Positions 10,357 to 17,913 of a stretch of 17,913 nt of DNA are shown piece after piece (the stretch's first letter is position 1; the number at the start of each line of letters is the position of its first letter). The position numbers were made by a program, and so were the translations under genes. Origin of the DNA: Lactifluus volemus (Eukaryota; Basidiomycota; Agaricomycetes; Russulales; Russulaceae); contig WTXI01000536.1 in assembly GCA_022376515.1 (NCBI GenBank), positions 1 to 17,913 of the forward strand, written 5' to 3'. The notes beneath the pieces were generated by a model, which ran no database searches, was not told where the DNA came from, and saw only the letters and a list, made by a program, of their open reading frames with translations.

Positions 10357-11460
10357 GCGGCCACGTCACGGTTGTCGTGCCTGTCGGTGATCTGACACCA
10401 AGAGATGATGTGATGGTCAGCTATGTACATGATTACAGATTGGACGTGGGAGGTGAATAGTAGCTGGTTTTTTGGCCATTTAGACTGCATCTGTCAGAGC
10501 CTGGAAGGCCGTGTCCCTATGCTAGGCCGCTGGGTCAAGGATGGTGGGCTGTGTGACGAGCTCTTGTCATTGATTGAAAACCAATCGAGGCCCCGGTCCA
10601 GAGGGATCTACTATTCTGGCACGGGTTGGGGCCCATCCGCCTGCAATAAATCGCCAGGTGGTCATTTTGCTCGTAATCCCTTTTTTTGAGATAGATTCCA
10701 TTAGGCATTTCCGTTCAGCTCCTTGTGTATGATCGTGCAGCGATCTCTCGGGAGGGGGGGGTGCATCTGTGCCACGGGAGCGGTCTAGCATAGGGGGCCC
10801 GGCTGTCGTGGGACGAGGTGGCTCAAGCGGCGGATGCGTGTGTCCGGCTGGCGTGACGTGGTTGGGTAGGGAGAGGGATTACACTTCTCCTACCGGCGCC
10901 AAGGCGGCCCCAGCCTATGAGGACGGGGAGTTTGTGGGAAGTGCGAGTAGGCGGATGACCGCTCGAGTGGCCCAGCTTTTGTAGGCGGTTCTGGGGGAAA
11001 CGCAGTTAGCGCCCATGCCTCCTCTGGTTCATATTAGCATATTTGCTTTCATATCTTAGCACAGAGCCACAACGTGACTGACAAGATACTCTCAGATTGT
11101 ATATGCAATGGATTCGCAAAGTTTTTGTAGTACGTGAACTCTGCCTGTGGTCTCAGTTTCGCCGATCGCGGACTGGGTAACTAGCCAATTGTGCTGAGTA
11201 CGAACTTGGGATGAGATTGGAACAAGCGCACAACTTTCTGCTTCGACATGTCTACAACTGTCCTACCTCTCCCCCGTCTCACACACGTGATCTCAGGGTT
11301 TTCGGGCCGGTAACCCCCCTTCTGAATCAGTCATGCAATGTCACACGCCATATTTCAGGCACTGATTGGCTAAGCATGCCATAGAAATATTGTAAACTCT
11401 CACAGCCCATTTAACCCACCAAAAGTGAATCATAATTTCAAGCACACCAATTTGAGCAAC
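10357..11460. other. Stretch without a recognisable gene
   Basis: Several short frames exist on both strands, but none has a motif I recognise. The part next to the retroelement relic (to about 10790) may be decayed upstream sequence of that element. I see no RNA gene. Confidence 0.4.
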
Positions 11461-11461
11461 A

Positions 11462-11473
11462 ATATATATATAT
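11462..11473. repeat. (AT)n microsatellite
   Basis: A pure AT dinucleotide run of about six units lies immediately before the purine-rich minisatellite region. Confidence 0.8.
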
Positions 11474-11534
11474 TTGAGACTAAACTACAACATGAGGCGC
11501 TATCTAGGACTATGTACAGGAGGATGATCCGATG

Positions 11535-11556
11535 GTTCCACCAGCCTTGGTGGAAC
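11535..11556. other. Perfect 9-bp inverted repeat (hairpin)
   Basis: GTTCCACCA at 11535-11543 and TGGTGGAAC at 11548-11556 are exact reverse complements around a 4-nt GCCT loop. The hairpin sits at the left edge of the GA-rich minisatellite. No T-tract follows, and its role is unknown. Confidence 0.75.
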
Positions 11557-11579
11557 AGCCCTGGCAGGGGTGGGGCTGC

Positions 11580-12310
11580 AGGGCCACGGGAGGAGGTGGC
11601 GGCGGCGGCGGTGGCGGTGGTGGAGGCGCGGGAGGAGGCGCGGGAGGAGGCAAGGGGCGCGGAGGCACGAGAGAACGCGCAGGAGGCGCAGGAGGAGGCA
11701 CAGGGCGCGGGAGGAGGCAGGAACGTAGGAGGCGCAGGGCGCGGAAAACGCAGGAGAAAGCGCAGGGCGCGGGGGAGGGCGCAGGAAACGTAGGAGGAGG
11801 CGCAAGTGGCACGGGAGGCGTGAGAGGGGCAAGGGGCACGGGAAGCGCAGGAGGCGGAAGTGGCGAAGGAGATGGTGGTCCAGGCGGCAGAGGCGGCGGT
11901 GCAGGAGGAGGTGGTCCAGGCGGCAGATGCGGAGGAAGCGATGAAAAAAAAGTCAGACGCGTTGGGGCGGGGCAGGCAGCGTGAGAACGTACCGGGAGAG
12001 GTGCAAAAGGCACCGGCGCAGGCAGCGTGAGAACGTAGACCGCCTCGCAGTGCCAATGGATCCAAGAGGAGGCGCAGGCACAGGAGGCATATGACGACGC
12101 GACAGAGGCAGAGAAGGAGGCAGAGAAGGAGAGGAGGCAGAGGAGGCAGCAGTGGGATGCGTTGCGCGGGGCAGTTTGACAATGCACATAGGGAGGCGAC
12201 GCGGTCACGGTGTGGCAGCGCCAGACGGGGAGCGGTGGTGGCGGCGGCGACAGCAGAGGCCACGACACGGAGACAGCGACAGAGGGGGTCAGCAGGACAC
12301 AGCAGAAAGA
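11580..12310. repeat. Purine-rich GGAGGCGCAGGAGG-type minisatellite
   Basis: The plus strand is strongly G/A-rich with irregular tandem copies around GGAGGCGCAGGAGG, GGCGGTGGAGG and CAGAGGCAGAGAAGGAGG. Because the unit lacks stop triplets, several frames stay open on both strands, including proline-rich and Ala/Ser/Cys-rich minus-strand frames of about 300 codons. I regard these as by-products of composition: they have no domain, no conserved start and no balanced codon use. Such asymmetric purine tracts can form triplex or G-rich structures and are unstable in copy number. Confidence 0.75.
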
Positions 12311-13064
12311 GATGGGGCACGAAAATAAACATGGTGCCAACAAGAATAAACAACGGCGCATAAGATATGTAAGACTTTCCTTTTATGGAAATGTGAGACG
12401 GGGGAGAGGTGGGTCAGTTCATGTCTACGACCGATTTTCGCGCTCGCGTGCCATGTTGGCCACCGTTCTTCTCTCCGCGGCGGCCCACGAACTGGTCATG
12501 ACCGTAACCTCCCTCTTTGTTATTTGTGAAAACATTGATTTGTTCGAATGTGGAAAGGCGACTCATCCAGATTCCCATGATCGCTGTCGCACGGTCGCTA
12601 GCGATCAAGCGTAAAAAGTTCTTGGGCAACGCGGGTCCCCGTTACTGTGCGTAGAATACGTCTTTTACTCATACTTTGTCTCATGTCGGGCTTGGGATCG
12701 TAAAGTACAGTATCTTGCAGTGTCGCTTATCGCCTAGGTAATAACGTTTTGAAAAGGCGCCCGTCTTTATTCAAGCGTGAAGTGGTCAGACTCGGAAGCT
12801 CGAGTTACCGAAAGTGAACCAGGAAGATATATGATTATCGATCATCACAAACGTGCCCGCTGAGCGTGAGATGGCGCAGACAAGGTGCCAGACGTTAGAA
12901 GGTGCCCTTAGAGCGTGAGATGGCGCAGATAAGGTGCCCTTAGAAGGCATAATGCAGGCACACAAGGGCACAGGGTTACCTCAAGGCTCAACAACCCTCA
13001 ACCTCTCCCGCTTGTCTTTCTCTTTCTTACTCTCTTCAAAAGCTACCCAGATGACCCCATCCGT
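12311..13064. other. Upstream flank of the second NLR
   Basis: I see no gene here. It contains a partial tandem duplication at 12862-12938 and, from about 13000 to 13040, a CT-rich tract (CTCTCCCGCTTGTCTTTC and following) typical of fungal core promoters and 5' leaders. A short out-of-frame ATG frame starts at 13051 and overlaps the proposed NLR start at 13065; it could act as an upstream ORF. Confidence 0.4.
12862..12938. repeat. Direct duplication, 28-bp core at 49-bp spacing
   Basis: The core GAGCGTGAGATGGCGCAGA is followed by YAAGGTGCC in both copies, at 12862-12889 and 12911-12938, with one C/T difference. A TTAGAAGG/GTGCCC motif recurs between them. Confidence 0.8.
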
Positions 13065-16000
13065 ATGCGAAAGTCTCCTATCCCGATGTCTCCCGCTGTT
13101 AACCATTACTACAGCTCAGGTTCTCAAATCTCCGACATGAGGCACACTGGCAGCAGCCGCGCTCAGGTCACCTCAACGCAACCAGGCTCGCATCGCTCCG
13201 GGTCACTGGTACGTACTCCCTTTGTGATCATGCTCTGAGAGGTACTAAATCTCTTTCCCTGCCAGTCCTCAGAGCGCGCAACCTCCCGCGTTTCAAGAAC
13301 CTCCTCTGGAGAAAAGGAATTTTTATGTCACTGTGACTTGCGGGGCGACGACGAGGCAGACTCGATCTGTGCAGAGAAGGGAGAATATCGTAGAATGGAA
13401 CGAGAATCTAGACACTTGTGAGAAATTCCCATATTTTATTTCTATTTGCGGCTGAGTCTCCAGCAGCATTGTACAATCCCAATCTCATATCACAGTGTCC
13501 TTTATGTGGAAAGGCCCAAAGCGAAAGACATTCTTATCGGAAATCAGAGGATAGCCTGTGAACCAACTCGCGGTTCGTCTCATGATTTTTTGGAATTTTA
13601 CTCATGCTTCTGGCTGAGCACCCTACATGTAGAACTCGACATTGTTTTCGGAATGCAGATGGACATTCGAAACAGACAAAGCCGGCCACAGTCTTAACGA
13701 TCACAGTGTCTCAAACGCAAGTTCCTCTCGGACAGCGACAGTCAACACCCCGAATCTCATACCGGGCAACCCTGTCACTGAAGGAGGCGTTACGCGTCAC
13801 ATTGTCCAATCTGACGCTGAAACCGCGCAACCCACGACAGTTGCCGCTCCTCGATCTGATTTTTCCGGGACGGCTGACCTTCGCGGCACTCCTGTGGGAA
13901 CAGTGCCGGACAGCCAGCCGGGGATGTCGTCATCCCGATCGCGCTGAGGAAGCTATGGATGCGGTCACAATGTGGAAAAGTGCCGTTGATGTTATGAAGC
14001 AGGTGTGGACACCGTCAGTCCAATCGTCAAAGATGTATGTCCCATACCTTTCTTCTCTACTATTCACCGAGCTAATTGCTGCCCTAGCGTGCCAGCTCGG
14101 CATGGTCAGCTCTCCAACATTCCCGAGGTGCGCGCCCTTGCCTTGTTGGATGAAATAGAACGCTCACCCTTTTTGGCTTGTTGGCAGGACTTGGTACACA
14201 AGTTACAGCATGACGGCAACTTCCGATCACTACTTGAGGCGATACTAAAGCATTTCAATTTACAATGAGGACGGTTTGAGGAACATCCAACCAGATCAAC
14301 GCAAGCAAAATTCTCATTGAGATGCTGAAGTGCGTCTCCGAATGTGCCGTTCTATCAAATCGTACGCGTTTGCCGCCGGATCGAATGCCAAGACGGATGC
14401 ACAAGTCGGTACGTTATCCTGACCTGACCTCTCTCATCGCCTCTTATCAACATGTGATTTTCAGCAAACCTGGCTTCGAACAATGTCGAACGCCTCCGCA
14501 AGGCCGTCGTCCAACTACGAGATCTACGAGGACAATTCCCACACATGTTGCTGTCCCCGCTGTCGCTCCTGTCCCTGAAATGCGAAACGATGTGAGAGAA
14601 CACAGGAAACGGATATGTCGAATCAAGCATCGGATACTGGTGCGTCATTATGACAGTCACAAAGCCATCGATCTTCGGTTTAACAAGAGTAAAATAGAAT
14701 TGAATGCAATAATCGGGGAAAGCCCTCTTTTGGGAGGATGGCGATTCAAAGATAGACAGGGCTGTTATCGAGACACACGCAAACATTTCTTGGACCACAT
14801 CGTCGAGTGGGTCAAGAATCCCGAATCCGACCGTGGCCTCCTTCTCCTTGGCCAGGCAGGCACGGGAAAGTCCTCAATTGCGCATGAGATCGCACTTCAA
14901 TTCGACGAGACGTATCTCGGTTCTTATGTTGCTTTTGTGCGGAAGGAGAAAGCCAAGGAGTCCAACGACGAGGCTTATCATTTCTTTACGACGCTTGCCG
15001 CGGCCTCTCCGATCGCTATCCTCAGTTCAAGCTCGCCCTCAAGAGGGCCATTGCAAGTGATCCGTCTTTTGGGACTACCCGAGATCCTCGTAGACTTTTT
15101 ACACGGCTCCTCGTTAATCCACTCAAGAGCGTACCACTTGATGATCCAATTCTCATCATCATCGATGGTTGGATGAGAGTGGTATCACAATTGGCGGAAA
15201 TGCACTGCATACGTTTCTTGCCCAACGTCTCATCGACCTCCCGCCGAATTCGCATCCTCATCACGTCGAGGTCGGAAGATGACATCGAACAGGCATTCGC
15301 CAAGGCGGAGTCCGTCCATACACTGTACATGGATGACGACCCAACTGGCTGCCAATACGGAACAAGATATTGGCTTGTATATTCAGAGCAAGCTCCGCAG
15401 GACGTGTTCAAAGACATGGTAGCAAGCTAGTGCAGGCGTCACAGGGCTTGTTTCAATGGGCGGCCGTTGCATGTGGTTTCATAAACAGCCCTGCCAAGTC
15501 TTGGCCTTAGCTACAACGAATGTGTACAGCGCCTGTTGGACCCTCTCGAGGTCTCAGTGGTGAAGGTCCGCTGGACAACTTGTACGAAGAAGTGCTCCAA
15601 GGGTACTTTAATTCAGATGAAGCCCAAGTTCTGTTTCGGTCCATCATGGGACAACTTTTTGCTATCGAACCCCTCTCCATCAATTCTTTATTGCTCTGCG
15701 ACAGCATGCACCCGTTGTTCACCCCGAAGATTCCAACCAGGTCCTCAGAATTCTCCGCTGCCTCGGCTCGCTGCTGAGTAACGTCACTTCACTTGATCAA
15801 ACGCGCCCCATCCTTCCCCTCCATACATCATTCCGTGACTTTCTGACTAGTAAGACGAGCAACGTGTTTTATGTCGATCTTGCGGATGCCCACCATGATT
15901 TGTCACATTCCTGCCTTGGTTTAATGCTCGATGGCCTCAAATTCAACATGTGCAGACTCGAGTCGTCATATCTCGCCAACAGCGACGTCCCAGACTTGGA

Positions 16001-17913
16001 ATCCCGAATCGCCAAATATATTCCGTCTGCTCTACAATATGGTTGCATTTACTGGAGCGATCATTTGCGCTCTTGCCTTCGATCACGAGGTCCTCAAAAA
16101 TTCGATTGCTCTCGAAACAAAGTTTCTGTTTTGGCTGGAAGTGCTTAGTGTCAAGAAGAGTGTCGGCGTTGCTTCACGAGCATTGTCATCCCTGTCGGTG
16201 TGGTTGCTGCGAGAGGTATGTACACCGCATATTTGAATATGACATGTAGTGACTTGAGCGTGAAATCGCAATAGCGTTCACAAACGGAAGTGAAGAATTG
16301 TTGGGATTGGCGAAGGATGCATCTTCATTCGTGCGGTATTTCGGAAAGGCGGTGGCTCGAAGTGCACCACATATCTACGTCTCTGCCCTGCCTTTCGCGC
16401 CAGCCTCTTCCCAGATCCTTCATCAATACCTTCCCGAATTTCCTCGGACATTGAGGTTGGAACGCGGGCAGTTGTCGCATTGGCCTGAATTGGAAATGAC
16501 GATTAGGCACATGACTGTCAATTGTGTTGCATTCTCGCCGGACGGGGAGCGTATCGCATCGGCTCTTCTGATCACACGATTCGGGTGTGGGATGCCACAA
16601 CAGGACAGATTATAGCGGCCCGTTTACTGGACACACCGATTGTCAGATCTGTTGCATTCTCACCAGACGGGGAGCGGATCGCATCGGCTCTGATCACACG
16701 ATTCGGGTGTGGGATGCCACAACAGGACAGATTATAGCGGCCCATTTACTGGACACACCTTGTCATCTGTTGCATTCTCACCAGACGGGGAGCGGATCGC
16801 ATCGGGCTCGGATGATCACACGATTCGGGTGTGGGATGCCACAACAGGACAGATTATAGCGGCCCATTTACTGGACACACCATTTGTCACATCTGTTGCA
16901 TTCTCACCAGACGGGGAGCGGATCGCATCGGGCTCATGATCACACGATTCGGGTGTGGGATGCCACAACAGGACAGATTATAGCCGGCCCATTTACTGGA
17001 CACACCGTTGTCAGATCTGTTGCATTCTCACCGACGGGGAGCGGATCGCATCGGGCTCGAGATCACACGATTCGGGTGTGGGATGCCACAACAGGACAGA
17101 TTATAGCGGGCCCGTTTACTGGACACACCATGTCACATCTGTTGCATTCTCACCGACGGGGAGCGGATCGCATCGGGCTCGGAGATCCACGATTCGGGTG
17201 TGGGATGCCACAACAGGACAGATTATAGCCGGCCCGTTTACTGGACACACCATTATCACATCTGTTGCATTCTCACCAGACGGGGAGCGGATCGCATCGG
17301 GCTCGATGACACGATTCGGGTGTGGGATGCCACAACAGGACAGATTATAGCCGCCTTTACTGGACACACCGATTATGTCACATCTGTTGCATTCTCACCA
17401 GGGGAGCGGATCGCATCGGGCTCTTTGATCACACGATTCGGGTGTGGGATGCCACAACAGGACAGATTATAGCCGGCCCATTTACTGGACACACCGATTA
17501 TGTCAGATCTGTTGCATTCTCACCGACGGGGAGCGGATCGTATCGGGCTCTGATCACGATTCGGTGTGGGATGCCACAACAGGACAGATTATAGCCGGCC
17601 CATTTACTGGACACACCATTATGTCACATCTGTTGCATTCTCACCGACGGGGAGCGGATCGCATCGGGCTCTGATCACACGATTCGGGTGTGGGATGCCA
17701 CAACAGGACAGATTATAGCCGGCCCATTTACTGGACACACCAATTTGTCACATCTGTTGCATTCTCACCGACGGGGAGCGGATCGATCGGGCTCTTCTGA
17801 TCACACGATTCGGGTGTGGGATGCCACAACAGGACAGATTATAGCCGGCCCATTTACTGGACACACAATTTGTCACATCTGTTGCATTCTCACCGGACGG
17901 GGAGCGGATCGTA
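13065..17913 (+). CDS. C2-NACHT-WD40 NLR receptor, 3' end outside window, frame interrupted by many 1-2 nt losses
   Basis: This is a candidate intracellular NLR of the HET-E class. The proposed ATG is 13065, after a CT-rich leader. In order the translation gives: a C2-like domain (about 13268-13710), a Thr/Ser/Pro linker (about 13720-13940), a helical segment with [10 protein letters not shown] and SNIPE then [20 protein letters not shown] (about 14005-14250), more helices (about 14300-14700), NACHT (about 14790-15410), the post-NACHT region (to about 16215), a bridge with [16 protein letters not shown] (about 16350), and WD40 units from about 16500. Probable introns: about 13209-13265 (donor uncertain), 13418-13456, 14035-14087, about 14140-14190, 14409-14464 and 16216-16274. 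The frame must shift at roughly fifteen places, each best explained by 1-2 missing bases, yet similarity resumes at once. I therefore favour sequence or consensus damage over decay, but a recent pseudogene cannot be excluded. Confidence 0.85.
13268..13710 (+). other. C2-like N-terminal domain of the second NLR
   Basis: Motifs in order are [10 protein letters not shown] (13268), [16 protein letters not shown] (13321), IVEWNENLD (about 13387), SHITVSF then [12 protein letters not shown] (about 13485-13540) and [13 protein letters not shown] (about 13688). Strand pattern and spacing fit a C2 beta-sandwich, which is common at the N-terminus of Agaricomycete NLRs and is thought to target membranes or act as effector. 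Continuous reading needs one extra A in the run 13312-13315 and one extra T in the run 13501-13503. A 39-bp intron (13418-13456) fits the phase but is short. Confidence 0.6.
14790..15410 (+). other. NACHT NTPase domain of the second NLR
   Basis: Walker A is GQAGTGKS at 14850-14873, preceded by LLLL and followed by SIAHEIA. Then come YHFFTTLA (about 14977), [15 protein letters not shown] (about 15006, shifted frame) and [18 protein letters not shown] (about 15132-15177, Walker B with the Asp-rich DES). [16 protein letters not shown] (about 15250) is the sensor-like strand. [10 protein letters not shown] (about 15367) is the usual NACHT-end helix. All catalytic motifs are present, so the encoded switch looks intact apart from frame breaks at about 15003, 15168, 15249, 15343 and 15395. 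Confidence 0.85.
16577..17913 (+). repeat. WD40-encoding tandem repeat array (right), units shortened to 122-126 bp
   Basis: Unit starts fall at 16577, 16699, 16821, 16945, 17068, 17190, 17312, 17434, 17557, 17680 and 17806. This gives complete units of 122, 122, 124, 123, 122, 122, 122, 123, 123 and 126 bp instead of 129. The consensus is that of the left array, but most units carry ATCGCATCG (IAS), as do the first two left units, rather than ATCGTATCG (IVS). Most missing bases I could place lie at columns that vary among intact units: GCC/GCG, CCA/CCG, TCG/TCT, and the codons after GHT and SGS. Confidence 0.93.

Noticed and set aside
9773..10395. Plus-strand open frames of about 60-70 codons
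   Set aside because: Antisense to the retroelement relic, which has the recognisable motifs; no support of their own.
11430..12361. Long minus-strand open frames of 307 and 283 codons, one proline-rich
   Set aside because: They overlap in different frames across a GA-rich minisatellite whose units lack stop triplets. There is no domain, and several frames on both strands are open together.
16577..17913. Regular direct repeats resembling a CRISPR-like array
   Set aside because: The whole 122-129 bp unit is near-identical and codes for WD40 blades; there are no unique spacers, and the context is eukaryotic.

Overview
The window looks like nuclear DNA of a filamentous basidiomycete, most likely an Agaricomycete; I cannot name the species. 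The reasons are introns of about 50-60 bp with GTATGT or GTACGT donors, CTAAY-type branch points and TAG/CAG acceptors, CT-rich leaders, and C2-NACHT-WD40 NLR genes with near-identical WD40 units, a hallmark of these fungi.

Layout. (1) 1-2109, plus strand: C-terminal WD40 array and conserved tail of one NLR; its N-terminus lies outside the window. (2) 2110-2448: 3' flank with a polyadenylation signal, then a compact promoter with three perfect ACGCGT boxes. (3) 2449-5988, plus: a broken, internally deleted copy of condensin subunit 1 (Cnd1/Ycs4/CAP-D2) that still carries introns. (4) 5989-13064: gene-poor DNA holding a minus-strand relic tentatively like sorting nexin Vps5 (about 7256-7857), a minus-strand reverse-transcriptase C-terminal relic (9760-10356) and a purine-rich minisatellite (about 11580-12310). 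(5) 13065 to the window end, plus: a second NLR read from its C2-like N-terminus through helical linker, NACHT and post-NACHT region into a WD40 array that runs off the end.

Both edges of the window lie in the same kind of WD40 repeat, in the same orientation. In the damaged units (three at the left edge, all ten complete ones at the right edge) bases are missing from a 129-bp unit. Most of the losses I could place fall at columns where intact units differ from each other. The unique part of the second NLR also shows many 1-2 nt losses, often in homopolymers or CT runs, while the protein similarity continues in the shifted frame. I read most of these frame breaks as consensus or assembly damage in a multi-copy family rather than gene decay. 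The condensin copy differs: it lacks whole conserved blocks and has an in-frame stop, so it is probably a real pseudogene.

Functionally, the two NLRs are candidate intracellular receptors of the HET-E/HET-D/HET-R class (heterokaryon incompatibility or non-self recognition): C2-like module, NACHT switch, and a WD40 propeller whose variable residues form the recognition surface. The material between them is relics and repeats, as expected in a rearranging NLR cluster. Family assignments rest on reading translations by eye; no database search was run.
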